Assembly (NCBI RefSeq): GCF_900091955.1
Contig: NZ_FMDF01000224.1
Location: 62,001 to 126,000 of the forward strand
Direction: 5' to 3'
From: Streptomyces sp. Ncost-T10-10d
Lineage (GTDB): Bacteria > Actinomycetota > Actinomycetes > Streptomycetales > Streptomycetaceae
DNA: 64,000 nucleotides
A model generated the notes under the pieces. That model was not told the DNA's origin. It saw only the letters and a program-made list of their open reading frames with translations, and did no database searches. Shown here in pieces: positions 11,401-18,044 of the stretch. The stretch's first letter is position 1. The number at the start of each line of letters is the position of its first letter. The position numbers were made by a program, and so were the translations under genes.

Positions 11401-12154
11401 CCGGGCCACCGATCCCACCACCGGCAAGACCTCCACCCAGGAGGTCACCGCCACGATCAAGGGCAAGGGCCTGAAGAAACTGGTCCGCCTGACCCTCGAC
11501 ACTGACGGCCCCAAGGGCACCGCCACCGACACCCTGACCGCAACCGCCGGCCACCCGTTCTGGGTCCCGTCCGCACGCAAGTGGCTGAAGGCCGAGGACC
11601 TGAAGCCCGGCCAGTGGCTGGAGACCGGCTCAGGCACCCACGTCCAGGTGGAAGCGGTCCGCGGCTGGACACAGGCGGCGGCGGTCTACAACCTGAGCGT
11701 CGACCGGGCGCATACGTACTTCGTGACGGCGGGGGCCACTCCGGTCCTGGTTCACAACTGTGGCGCAGCGCCGGGGCGGGCGGCAAAGGGCTCCACGCTT
11801 GAGGGATACGCCGCTGCGAATCGCGGAAGGAACCAAGCCACGACGCCCGACTTCGTCACGGAATACACTTCACCTTCCGGGAACAGGTATTACGGCCGTA
11901 CGCAGGGCAACACCGAAATCGAACCGGGTTCGGCTCTGGACGATGTCCTGGGTGCCAATGGGCGTCGCACGTGTTCGGAGATCTGCGCTTTGAACGAAGC
12001 CCAGAAAGCTGAGGGAGACTCGGCCATCTTTGGAGGGCATTTCAAGACTTTGCGTGTGAGACCTCTGGGTTCCCCAATGGAAAGCGGGGTTCCGTTCGAT
12101 CCGTGTGAAGAGTCATGCAAGATCGTCATTAGGAAGACCTTTGGAACTTTCTAG
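2429..12154 (+). CDS. RHS/YD-repeat polymorphic toxin with Hint domain and deaminase-like tip
   Basis: 3241 residues, GTG start behind a GGGGG ribosome site. Order of domains: N-terminal signal or anchor helix (about 15-43); DNRLRE-type domain (about 365-540, with DDRLRNHRIFGAQL); LamG/concanavalin domain (about 990-1210, WHHAVLSASGSTQSLYLDG); long YD-repeat shell (about 1350-2525, many copies of YDxxGRL); RHS core-associated block ending GSPMDFTDPDGHWP (about 2604-2668); an alanine/lysine-rich helical linker; a Hint autoprocessing domain (about 2966-3110, from FVPGTEVVMADG to VLVHNC); and a 131-residue C-terminal tip. The tip has TCSEICALNEA and FDPCEESCK, which resemble the C-x-E and P-C-x(n)-C zinc signatures of the cytidine-deaminase fold, closest to YwqJ-type toxins. 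RHS shells encapsulate the toxin and Hint domains release it in known family members. The following gene is its probable immunity protein. The tip is less GC-rich than the shell, consistent with tip exchange. Confidence 0.92.
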   Translation: MPAYRRIARRLLMLRAVRGIWGRVVGLAVVVTLAVGSLALAGTGFPLFPDAPEAAKGPGQRWGSAEGRSHVGGGPGNTESPTSVRAKYPLKPPQSARPAVRPNIAEVTAPPAARTTGFDRATSTELVSERDARSRTYANQDGTRTTEISTTPINYRDDKGDWHPIDAKLTGRENSARTARAGAGAAGWANTADSVGLDLAARADAPQLAALTLPSGESFSYGLSGAAPVPGSADGTRVSYEQVLPGTDLWLDSQAGGVKETLVLHSASAPAEFVFPLALDGLDAAVRDGSIVLTGSDGRTRAVIPAGFMTDARGATSYAVRYTLVERDGRPALKVNADRGWLTDPDRAFPVRVDPSVETGAASTSMYVRDGGPSVVGTDELQVGRGPSGATYSYLGFPGLDDRLRNHRIFGAQLQIVNFDSASCKARPVSVHPVTQSWTAGTSTAYPGPSVGGALATRSFAYGHVAFGASRSNCPAAGELFDLGKGGRDLVQRWADGTQPNNGLSLRASATDTLSFKKLTGHATANPPKLFVTHSPYSATYAFPKPVPDPPVLQNQAGKVKVAVTNTGAETWTPSTYYLAYRAYDAKGKLVTQQRSANLTGNVAHGAKTTLDATIKALPPGTYLLDFTMVRTGGKVFTDEQVPPGRLTLQVFDIAPVVKEQFPPNGYQAQTLTPQLWAAGVDIDAPPGSALQYKYEICEAGKDGKPTGCTTSAYQTSSAYPVPAGRLKWGTTYLWRGFVKDASNEVPTAQLALVAAVPQPEITSRLSEAPGKEFDPNVGNFTSSAIDASLTTTGPDLTLVRTYNSLDPRRDLAFGAGWSTRYDMRLTADDDGSGNVVIRYPDGQDVRFGKNPDGTFAPPPGRYAKLTLDATAGTYRLQDKSGTSYDFSTGGLLTKITDASSNVVTYTWSGGKIQSAAHARSGRALNFTWTGSHVTAVSTNPVDGAPLTWSYTYTGDLLDKVCDPTGGCTRYEYGAGSHYGSTVLDSRPESYWKLGEAEGTAADSAVEANLGKDRGTSTDVTLGAAGAISGDPGTAAGFNGNTSRIVLPSGTLKKSRDTAVEVWFKTPATGVGGPLVGYQNKAWGTAPQAGVPALYVGNDGKLRGQFWTGTVAPITDITKNVNDGKWHHAVLSASGSTQSLYLDGKLSGTLTGKQLVAGDLTYNQIGAAHATTPASWPGWGSTGPRSFAGTIDDVAVYHHPLGATAVAGHYREGTRTADVLTRTTLPSGRTASEVTYDTARDRVQEYTDRNGGTWKISTPAVFGNDTDLRRTVEVHDPVDSPYFYEYDGLTSRMLRYGEPMALGARDSNPAPSPSDTDPPQEVCTEPDPGDPAFCTNPPGDGGGEPDFIRHPADGVAIRLFEYDDNGFQTGIISENGDRVTLGYDDRGNVTSRTTCRAKDDCQTSYTTYPTPAGDIDLRADQPSQTLDGRSSGPTDTRFRTQYQYDVRGLLTQQTAADGGTVKNTYTTGAEPAVNGGNTPTGLPLTSTDPRGKVTRYLYFTSGDLAQVTEASGLVTKFTYDALGRKLTETAISDAQPSGATITLAYDKLSRLVSTTEPAATNVVTLSKHQQRTATGYDADGNTVRTEVGDVLGGDPARVMTFEYDAYGRPEKVSDAEGGETTYGYDTLGNKTSMVDANGNHFDYVYTARNMMAETRMRDWDDDGGDPEYTVLQSYAYDMGGRVVRNTDAMGRDLVYEYFGDDLLKSLTLKGFHNPDGTRRDIVVESNTYDGAGNVLTEKANNGKLVTEYTYDAVGRTKSEVTDPAGLARRTTYTYDLAGNVETTTSNGAPSNVPWPTSVTPETVRYVYDDAGNAQQEIVQNGTDSRTTVYGYDQRGLVTYRTDPAGNRTDYAYDEVGRPLSATSPSVATESGGADPVTSRPTTYTGYDSFGAVTESVDALGNTNRTTYDRLGRTLTATAPGYRAPGSTETVTPTTSRSYDALGNVVTATDPLGQVTEFHYDRQNRLTDKDVPVGKDDEHARWSYAYTRTGELLSVTDPSGARAETTYDDLDRPVTTTRIERKPLPAAFTTRNEYDDTGNVVKQTEPGGGISLYGYDNLGQLTRATDPGGVVTQFGYDMSGREVRSTDGMGRTSAKLFDAFGQLVRDSDLDATNSLLRKVDYGYDTAGNLTTSTDPLGRTTRYDYDALGRLTGQTEPVSDTESVTTSFGYDALGNRTRYTDGRGNKTLYTVNTLGLAESVVEPATSRDPAPQDRTWTTAYDAAGRPVKLSAPGGVVRERGYDRAGLLVHERGSGAEAATAEKNFGYDSSGRLTKTSSPKGDNTYAYNDRGSLIEAKGPSGTATYEYDADGLLTSRADAAGTANFGYARRQLTSATDPLTGANQTYRYDGAGSVKEIDYGAGQSRSFAYDDLGRIDTDTIKSSGGATIASTDYGYDSDDHLTSKKTTGTAKAGENSYGYDQAGRLTSWTENGTTTEYGWDKSGNRVKNGDKTATFDERNRLLSDGDYTYDHTPRGTLAGRTSSGMTEEFTFDAFDRLTKAGESGTEYTYDSLDRVASRNQADFSYAGLAPDPVKDNNSTYGRGASDELLSVAEGTGAAQLTVTDKHGDVVGDMSATDGAATALTGSTAFDPFGQPSASSDAQPGTAGNAGYQGDWTDPDTEQVNMGARWYDPGTGVFDSRDSYTYASGASILANRYTYGAGSPMDFTDPDGHWPSCGWCKKAYNKIKKNKYVRAAVKTAKNIVKAVVYTVRHPISALKKALSYAGKAASYIYRKSGLKRIVDAGVRIAKSVGNSTGFTQWAREKAAEARRIYHETRAAVSRKAREAAAFVAKHNPIPEIVAAARPLIAVAKAVVTADPNLPAILVGAAKDVIADVAKATDAIREAVVEQVGAVVETVRDSVDWGAVWEGVKTVGNVVGDVTGFNDIRDCVTTGDMEACAWAVATVAGVALGGVGAGAVRAAKAGRMTVKAAKYADDIAKAAKKADETLDRVESAVECVQLASDLVGNSFVPGTEVVMADGSRRPIEQVEAGDKVRATDPTTGKTSTQEVTATIKGKGLKKLVRLTLDTDGPKGTATDTLTATAGHPFWVPSARKWLKAEDLKPGQWLETGSGTHVQVEAVRGWTQAAAVYNLSVDRAHTYFVTAGATPVLVHNCGAAPGRAAKGSTLEGYAAANRGRNQATTPDFVTEYTSPSGNRYYGRTQGNTEIEPGSALDDVLGANGRRTCSEICALNEAQKAEGDSAIFGGHFKTLRVRPLGSPMESGVPFDPCEESCKIVIRKTFGTF

Positions 12155-12629
12155 CCAAGCGGCGCAGGGCGGCCGGTCGTCGGTACTCGATGCCCTGCGG
12201 GCAGCAGGGTGGTTCGAGGGCAGGCGCTTCGACTGCTCGGCCTGGATCGAAGCTCTGGGAGCGGCAGGATTCGCACCGAATCCCCTGGCCCTCCGCCTTT
12301 GGGAGGAGTTCGGTGGGTTGAAGATCGCCAGTTCCGCAGCTCGCACCCCCGCTTCTTCGCTGTACGTGGAGCCGATGGATGCCTGCATCGATTCGCTCGA
12401 CGAGGCGAAACGATTGGCCCGGCGGTTCGGCGAGAACTTCTCCCCTCTCGGGATGTGGTCCATTCAGTTCAGGTCCTACGTAGGGGAGTCCGGGAGGGTG
12501 GTCGCCGTAGGGCCGATGGTGATGTGGGACCTGGGCTCAAGTTTCTCCGAAGCTCTGGCCTACGTCGTGAACGGAGACGAGGGCGGGAGCCGGGCCCAAG
12601 AAGCCCCCTGGCTGGCCGAGCCGGCGTAG
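12141..12629 (+). CDS. SUKH-3 family immunity protein
   Basis: 162 residues from the TTG at 12141, chosen because AGGAAG (12131-12136) sits just upstream. A GTG at 12105 in the same frame gives 174 residues but has no clear ribosome site. Either way the gene overlaps the end of the toxin gene (stop at 12152-12154), implying coupled translation. The core VLDALRAAGWFEGR, W-x-EALGAAGF and LRLWEEFGGLKI is the typical opening of SUKH-3 proteins, which neutralise toxins including YwqJ-type deaminases in other bacteria. A C-terminal block with ALAYVVNGDEG closes the domain. Its position directly behind a polymorphic toxin tip supports the immunity role; the cognate pairing itself is inferred. Confidence 0.85.
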   Translation: MELSSQAAQGGRSSVLDALRAAGWFEGRRFDCSAWIEALGAAGFAPNPLALRLWEEFGGLKIASSAARTPASSLYVEPMDACIDSLDEAKRLARRFGENFSPLGMWSIQFRSYVGESGRVVAVGPMVMWDLGSSFSEALAYVVNGDEGGSRAQEAPWLAEPA

Positions 12630-12729
12630 GTGGCGGCCTGTCGGCGCTGTGGAAGTCGGACCGCTCGCGCCCGGTTCGCCACGCCGGGGTGGGCGCCCCG
12701 CCGGCACGGCCACCCCGGCGCGCCTGCGC

Positions 12730-13911
12730 TCACTCCCCCATGCGCAACGCCGCGTGCAGCCGGGCGCTCTGGGTGGTCATGGCTCGCTTCAGGCGCGGGC
12801 CGACCGGCTTCTCCACGTACCGGTGGATCAGCCAGGCGAGGATCAGCAGCGAGCCGACCGCGCCGAGCAGTGTCGGGATCGGAGGCAGGCCCCAGCCGCG
12901 GTGCAGGACCCGGATGGCGAACCAGCCGAGATGTTCGTGCACCAGGTAGAACGGGTAGGTCAGGGCGCCGGCGACCGTCAGCCAGCGCCAGTTCGCCCAG
13001 CGCAGCCACCCCAGTGCCACCGCGGCGACCGAGAGGAACGCGGCGGCGACGATCAGCTGGATCACGTACGGGGAGCGGTGGAAGTCGCCGTCCATGCCCG
13101 GGTGCCAGAGCGCGGTCACGGAGTAGCGCTGGCCGAGGAGAAAGCTCATCACGACGATGCCCCACAGCAGCAGATCACTGCCGTACCGGTGGATCAGGTA
13201 CAGGGCCAGGCCGCCGATGAAGTACGGCGCGTGGTCGCGCATGACCAGTTCGTCCGTCAGGGGGGTCTGGGCGACCCGGGCGAGCACCCCCGCGAACGTC
13301 CACAGGCAGCAGAAGGCCACCACTCTGCGGTAGGTGACGCCGCGCCAGACGACGAAGAGCGCGAAGAGAACGTAGAAGCGCAGCTCGACCCAGAGCGTCC
13401 AGCACACGCCCAGCACCCGGTCCGCGCCCATGGGCTGCTGCAGCATCGTCAGGTTGAGCAGCAGTTCGTCCGGGCGCAGTGGCTTCACGACGACCGGCAG
13501 GACGATCGCGGCCGCCGTCACGAGGATGATCGCGGCCCAGTACGCCGGGTAGAGGCGGGCGACCCTGGACCGGAAGAAGTCGCCCAGCGAGCGCCCCCAG
13601 CTGCTCATGCAGATGACGAAGCCGCTGATGACGAAGAAGAACTGCACCCCGAGACAGCCGTAGACGGCCGCCTGGGAGAGGGTCGGGAACATCTGGCCCG
13701 GCGACTGCCCCCAGGACTGAGCGACCGGGCCGTCCTTCCCCGCGAAGTGATACAGACAGACCATGAGGGCGGCCAGGATGCGCAGTCCGTCCAGGGCCCG
13801 CATCCGGCCTGCGCCTGCGCCGGAGCGCGGATTGCGCAGGGCGGGGGGCGCGGACGGGGCGGGTATCGCGGCAGCCGCAGCGGACCGGGTTGTCGTGGGC
13901 GCTTCGGCCAC
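12730..13911 (-). CDS. Membrane acyltransferase (acyltransferase-3, OafA/YrhL-like)
   Basis: 393 residues with about ten transmembrane helices. The N-terminal LDGLRILAALMVCLYHF carries the R-x(10)-H type motif of acyltransferase family 3, and LGVQFFFVISGFVI is the next conserved block. Such enzymes move acetyl or similar acyl groups onto extracellular polysaccharides, antibiotics or lipids; the acceptor here is unknown. Start: the GTG at 13911 is preceded by GGAGAGGAG (13919-13927) with 7-nt spacing, whereas longer forms starting near 14067 have no ribosome site and add a low-complexity tail. It is followed on the same strand orientation by the glycosyltransferase genes, so it may decorate the same surface polymer, but a 177-bp gap separates them. 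Confidence 0.85.
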   Translation of the reverse strand: MAEAPTTTRSAAAAAIPAPSAPPALRNPRSGAGAGRMRALDGLRILAALMVCLYHFAGKDGPVAQSWGQSPGQMFPTLSQAAVYGCLGVQFFFVISGFVICMSSWGRSLGDFFRSRVARLYPAYWAAIILVTAAAIVLPVVVKPLRPDELLLNLTMLQQPMGADRVLGVCWTLWVELRFYVLFALFVVWRGVTYRRVVAFCCLWTFAGVLARVAQTPLTDELVMRDHAPYFIGGLALYLIHRYGSDLLLWGIVVMSFLLGQRYSVTALWHPGMDGDFHRSPYVIQLIVAAAFLSVAAVALGWLRWANWRWLTVAGALTYPFYLVHEHLGWFAIRVLHRGWGLPPIPTLLGAVGSLLILAWLIHRYVEKPVGPRLKRAMTTQSARLHAALRMGE

Positions 13912-14088
13912 GGTGATGCTCCTCTCCCGGAACGGACCGGGACGTGTGGAAACTGGAACCGGCCGCCCCGGGCCGCTCGCGCGGACGGCCGGGCCTGCTG
14001 CCGTGCCGGGGACGGCCGGAGGATCGCCGTCATCGCGGCGACGGAGCATGGACGGCCCGTCGGCCACGTCGTCCGACGGCAGGGCGGG

Positions 14089-15474
14089 TCAGCCCGCCGC
14101 CGCCCGCTTCAGGGTGCGGGCCTTGCGGGCGATCCGGCGCACCGTCGCGTTGCGCGGGATGAACGCGAGCTGTGCGGGTACGGCTCCGGGCAGTCCCAGC
14201 GCGGTCAGCCGACGCCGTTTGAAGTATCGCCAGAGGTTGTCGCGGTGCCCTGTGAGATACCGCTCGGCCTCAGGGCGCAGTGCGGCCTGGATCTGCGGTT
14301 GCATGGCGTAGCCGACCGCGCTGACCAGGCCGGTCGGCTCGCCCCGGACCTCTTCGGCGGAGGGCAGCGACCATTCGGTGACCGCGGACGTGTCCTCCAG
14401 GTCGGGCAGGAGCGCGTCGACGATCGTCAGCGGGATGCGGTTGCTGTTCTGGTACGGGGCGAGCCGCTCCAGCAGGGGGCCGGTGCCGACGCGGGCGACC
14501 GGGAGCCCGTAGAACGAGGCGGCGGTCAGCAGCGCGGTGGAGAAGCAGCCGACGACCAGGGCGGGACGCATGGTTTCGAACAGCGTCTCGGCGAGGACCG
14601 GGCTGTCGAGAACGGTGAGGTCCGCGCCGAGCCGTTCCGCCTCCTGCTCCAGCGACCGCGCCCAGTGGGCGGGCGCGCTGGGGTGCGGCTTGAAGACGAC
14701 CCGGGTGTGGCCGAGGGCGACGGCGCCGCGCAGCATCCGCGCATGCAGGTCCTCCTCCTGCTGGGGCGTGAGAATGCCCAGCGTGGAGAGGTACTGGCCG
14801 AGCAGCAGGGCCGGGGCGGGGCCGCCGTCGGGGCCGGGGACGTCCGCCGATCCGGCGAGCTCGTCCAGCACCTTCAGGAAGACATCGGTCGGTACGATCT
14901 CCGACTCGACGCCGAACTCGGTGAGCAGAAGTGGCCGCAGGCCCGGCACCAGGTCCAGGTGGAGCAGCCGGCGGATGCGGGTGCCGACCAGCTGGTCGAG
15001 CTTGCTGCGGGTCGGCCCGTAGCTCATCAGCCCGTCGGCGTAGATGTGCACCGGGCTGTCGCCGAAGATCACCGCGAGGGCCTGGGAGGGGTTGGCCTGG
15101 ATGGACTCGCAGGCGATCTCGACCGGTTCGTCGCCGAGGTGCCACGCCCGGCGTACAGCCCGCTCCCACAGCGAGGCGTCCTGTTCCCGGGGCGACCAGC
15201 CCGCCGGGTGGAACGGCCGGATGAAGTCGTTCCAGGAATGCACCGTGTCGAATTCGGACTCCAGTTTCTCGAATCCGGGCCTGCGATGGAGCGGTGTGCC
15301 CAGTTCGGGAGAAGGCGAGGTGTCGCTCACGACGAGGATGCGCCGGTGCTCCGAGCGCGGACCGAACTGGCCCGCGCGCAATGCCGCGACGAGTGTGGCG
15401 GCGGCGTACTGCGTGCACGCGGAGAAAATCTGGGTGGTGGACCGGCTGACCGGCGCGGTGTACATGCCGGACAT
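14089..15474 (-). CDS. Polysialyltransferase-family glycosyltransferase
   Basis: 461 residues. The N-terminus TQIFSACTQYAAATLVAAL and the later RVVFKPHPSAP and CFSTALLTAASFYG blocks match the actinobacterial polysialyltransferase-like family (related to alpha-2,8-polysialyltransferase). These enzymes use CMP-activated nonulosonic acids, which fits the NeuA and NeuB genes 3-4 kb away. The ATG at 15474 shares one base with the stop codon of the upstream glycosyltransferase (TGATG), so the two are translationally coupled. The protein is soluble with a basic C-terminus (RRIARKARTLKRAAAG) that could contact the membrane. Exact linkage and acceptor cannot be read from sequence. Confidence 0.8.
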   Translation of the reverse strand: MSGMYTAPVSRSTTQIFSACTQYAAATLVAALRAGQFGPRSEHRRILVVSDTSPSPELGTPLHRRPGFEKLESEFDTVHSWNDFIRPFHPAGWSPREQDASLWERAVRRAWHLGDEPVEIACESIQANPSQALAVIFGDSPVHIYADGLMSYGPTRSKLDQLVGTRIRRLLHLDLVPGLRPLLLTEFGVESEIVPTDVFLKVLDELAGSADVPGPDGGPAPALLLGQYLSTLGILTPQQEEDLHARMLRGAVALGHTRVVFKPHPSAPAHWARSLEQEAERLGADLTVLDSPVLAETLFETMRPALVVGCFSTALLTAASFYGLPVARVGTGPLLERLAPYQNSNRIPLTIVDALLPDLEDTSAVTEWSLPSAEEVRGEPTGLVSAVGYAMQPQIQAALRPEAERYLTGHRDNLWRYFKRRRLTALGLPGAVPAQLAFIPRNATVRRIARKARTLKRAAAG

Positions 15475-16451
15475 CAGGCCGCGACCTCCCGGGAAACGGA
15501 ACGGCGGCGTACTCGGCGCAGCTGGTCCGCACGGCGGTCGCCCAGCGAATTCAGCGTATCGGTAAGAATATTCTGGGGCATGCGCCGCAGAGAAGCCGCA
15601 CTCATGGAGCGCAATTTCCGTGCCACTGCTGGTTCGAACCTTTCGATGGATTCCAAGTGGTGCGCCATGACCGCGCAATAGGTGCGCACCGCCTTCGGTA
15701 GCAGCCGGTCCGCCTCCGGGTCCCGCGCCGTCTCTTCGAGCACCTGGTCGAAGGCCCGGATGAAGTCGAGCTGGCGCACATCGCCGATCTGGGTGAGTGA
15801 CGACGCCACCCCGCGCCGGTAGAAGACCCCCGGCAGGCCGACCACCGCGAACGATTCGGCCTCGCGGTGCAGGCGCCAGATCCAGGGCCGGTCCTCGGCC
15901 GTGCGCAGCCCGTCCCGGAAGCGGAGCAGCCCCGACTCCACGAGCCTGCGGTGATACGCACCGGCCCAGGCGTAGGCGTAGTCCACGGGCGTCGACCGGT
16001 CGGACGGCAGGATTACGTCGCGCGGCCGCATGACGGTGTTGCGCAGACCGTGCGGGACCTGGTGGACGGTGCGCGTCCGGTCCGTGAACTGCACGTGGTC
16101 CGTACGGACGAAGTCGCACCCCAGATCCGTGATGGCGGCCAGCAGTCGCTCGTAGTGGCCGGGAACGACCCAGTCGTCGCCGTCGAGAAAGGTGAGGTAC
16201 TCGCCGCGCGCCGCATCGATTCCCGTGTTGCGTGCGGTGGCCAGGCCCCCGTTCTTCTCGTGTCTGACCAGGACGGCACCGGGGATCTCGCGCTCGGCGC
16301 GCCGGAGGATCTCCAGAGTCCCGTCGGTCGAACAGTCGTCGACGAAGATGAATTCGAAATCATTTCGGGCATTGGCCCGCAGACTTCGCAAGGTATCGGG
16401 GGCATATGTCCGCACGTTGTAGAACGGCACGATGACGGAGAGCTTAACCAC
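15474..16451 (-). CDS. Family 2 glycosyltransferase
   Basis: 325 residues with a GT-A fold. VKLSVIVPFYN at residue 2, VDDCSTDGT (37-45), GGLATARNTGIDAARGEY and the D-x-D type FLDGDDW (88-94) are the nucleotide-sugar and metal-binding motifs of GT2. The C-terminal half (TYAYAWAGAYHRRL-like region and FYRRGVASSLTQIGDV) is helical, as in teichoic-acid-type polymer glycosyltransferases. It is the first gene of a two-gene minus-strand operon with the polysialyltransferase-like gene and faces the NeuA/NeuB operon across a 208-bp divergent region. Sugar donor and acceptor are unknown. Confidence 0.9.
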   Translation of the reverse strand: MVKLSVIVPFYNVRTYAPDTLRSLRANARNDFEFIFVDDCSTDGTLEILRRAEREIPGAVLVRHEKNGGLATARNTGIDAARGEYLTFLDGDDWVVPGHYERLLAAITDLGCDFVRTDHVQFTDRTRTVHQVPHGLRNTVMRPRDVILPSDRSTPVDYAYAWAGAYHRRLVESGLLRFRDGLRTAEDRPWIWRLHREAESFAVVGLPGVFYRRGVASSLTQIGDVRQLDFIRAFDQVLEETARDPEADRLLPKAVRTYCAVMAHHLESIERFEPAVARKLRSMSAASLRRMPQNILTDTLNSLGDRRADQLRRVRRRSVSREVAA

Positions 16452-16659
16452 GCGTCACACGCTAGGCGGAGGCCCGGCTTTTGCCTTGACCCCGGAAAGG
16501 ACGACAGGTGAACGAAGGATGTCGAAATGGTGAACCGGTCGATCCCTTGCCTCGTGCGGGGCTTTTGCGCGGGCGATTCGCCAAGCGTCGTCGGGCTGTT
16601 AACCAGCTGTTGCCGTCACGTTGGGCCGCGAATCAAAATGCCTTCCTAAGTTCTGGGAC

Positions 16660-18009
16660 GTGCCCCCACGTACCGAAAAGACGACCGCCCTCCGGGTAGC
16701 CGTACTCGCCGACTCCGACACCCGCTGGAAATGGGGCGCGCTCACCGCGCGCCGCCTCACCGCCGGCGCGTCCGGGACGTCGGCGCAGCGCGTCGAGATC
16801 AGCGGGCTGCTGCTGCGCGGCCGGGCCACCCCGACCCCGCGCCAGCTCGCCGAGGTCGGCGACGTCGGTATCGACGCCGACCGGGTGCGCGAGGTGACGG
16901 CCGTCGAATTCCTGCACACGGTCCGGGACGAGGGATACGACGTCGTCGTACTCGCCCTCGTCGGGGGAGCCGTCCAGGCGATGCTGCACGGCCTCGCCGC
17001 GCTGCAGCTGCCCGCCAGACCCGTCGTCGTCACCGGCTATGTCGGCGTCGTCTACGAGAAGCTCGCCGACGGACTGCTGCTGCGGCACGGCGCGGACGTC
17101 GTCCTCGCCAACTCCCGCCACGACGCGGAGCGCTTCCGCGCGGTGTACGAGGGAGTGGGCGCCGATGCCTCGGCCGTCACGGAGGCCGCGCTGCCGTTCC
17201 TCGGCGGCGAGCCGCACCGCCCGCAGGCGGGCCGCGACACGGTCGTCTTCGCCGCCCAGCCGTCCGTACCGGCCTCCCGCGCCGACCGTACGTATCTGCT
17301 GCGCAGGCTCGTCGAGCACGCCAGGCTGCACCCGAACCGCGAGGTGCTGCTGAAGCTGCGCTCCAAGCCCGGCGAGCACACCACGCACATCGAGGAACTC
17401 CCGTACCAACGGCTCGCGGAGAGGCTGCCCGGCGGACTGCCGCCCAACTTCCGTCTGGTGTACGGGCACATGGGCGAGGTCCTGGACCGCACCGACCTGC
17501 TGGTCACGGTCTCCTCGACCGCCGCGCTGGAGTCCCTGCACCGGCGCATCCCGACTGCGATCCTCACCGACCTGGGCGTCCGCGAGGCCCTCGGCAACCA
17601 CCACTTCATCGGCTCCGGACTGCTCACCTCCTGGGACCACCTGGACGGCGGCCACCGCCCGGAGCCCGACGGCGCATGGCTGGCCGGCCAGGGCGTCGCC
17701 GCCGACGGCACGTACGCCACGGCCTACGACAACGCCCGCGCACGTGTCGAAGCCCTGCTCGCCACCGCCCGGCTGCCCGACCTCGCCCCGTACTACACAC
17801 CCGCCACCGCCCCGGGCTACCTCCCCGGCATCCTCGCCCGCCACCACCTGGCCCCCGACGGCCACCCGCTGCCGGGCACCGACCGGCCGCGCGAGACCGG
17901 CGGAGTGCGCGGCGCGGTCCGCGACGCGGTACGCGAAGCGGCGCGGGGCGCGTACCGGCAGGGCGTCCAGCGGGTCGCCCCCGTCATCCGGCGGATGGGC
18001 GAGCTGTGA
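16660..18009 (+). CDS. DUF6716-type putative glycosyltransferase
   Basis: 449 residues from GTG 16660; an in-frame TTG at 16621 would add 13 residues but has no supporting ribosome site. LRVAVLADSDTRWKWGALTARRL at the N-terminus and LVTVSSTAALESLHRRIPTAILTDLGVREALGNHHF in the second half are features I recognise from the DUF6716 proteins found next to nonulosonate genes in Streptomyces. The overall alternation of beta strands and helices, with VVVTGYVGVVYEKL and LLKLRSKPGEH, suggests a GT-B fold. It leads the four-gene plus-strand operon (this gene, NeuA-HAD, NeuB, polysialyltransferase-like), so it is probably a transferase in assembly of the same polymer. No experimental function is known to me. 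Confidence 0.7.
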   Translation: MPPRTEKTTALRVAVLADSDTRWKWGALTARRLTAGASGTSAQRVEISGLLLRGRATPTPRQLAEVGDVGIDADRVREVTAVEFLHTVRDEGYDVVVLALVGGAVQAMLHGLAALQLPARPVVVTGYVGVVYEKLADGLLLRHGADVVLANSRHDAERFRAVYEGVGADASAVTEAALPFLGGEPHRPQAGRDTVVFAAQPSVPASRADRTYLLRRLVEHARLHPNREVLLKLRSKPGEHTTHIEELPYQRLAERLPGGLPPNFRLVYGHMGEVLDRTDLLVTVSSTAALESLHRRIPTAILTDLGVREALGNHHFIGSGLLTSWDHLDGGHRPEPDGAWLAGQGVAADGTYATAYDNARARVEALLATARLPDLAPYYTPATAPGYLPGILARHHLAPDGHPLPGTDRPRETGGVRGAVRDAVREAARGAYRQGVQRVAPVIRRMGEL

Positions 18010-18044
18010 ACACCTCCACTTCCACCACGACACCAGGAGCAGCG

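Noticed and set aside
4718..11554. Very long minus-strand open frame opposite the RHS gene
   Set aside because: It is the GC-rich antisense of the YD repeats, with Gly/Val/Arg/Ala-dominated sequence and no domains; a common artefact in Streptomyces.
12649..15681. Long plus-strand frame opposite the acyltransferase and glycosyltransferase genes
   Set aside because: Its third codon positions are not G/C-biased like a true gene, while the minus strand contains clear families with ribosome sites and coupled starts.
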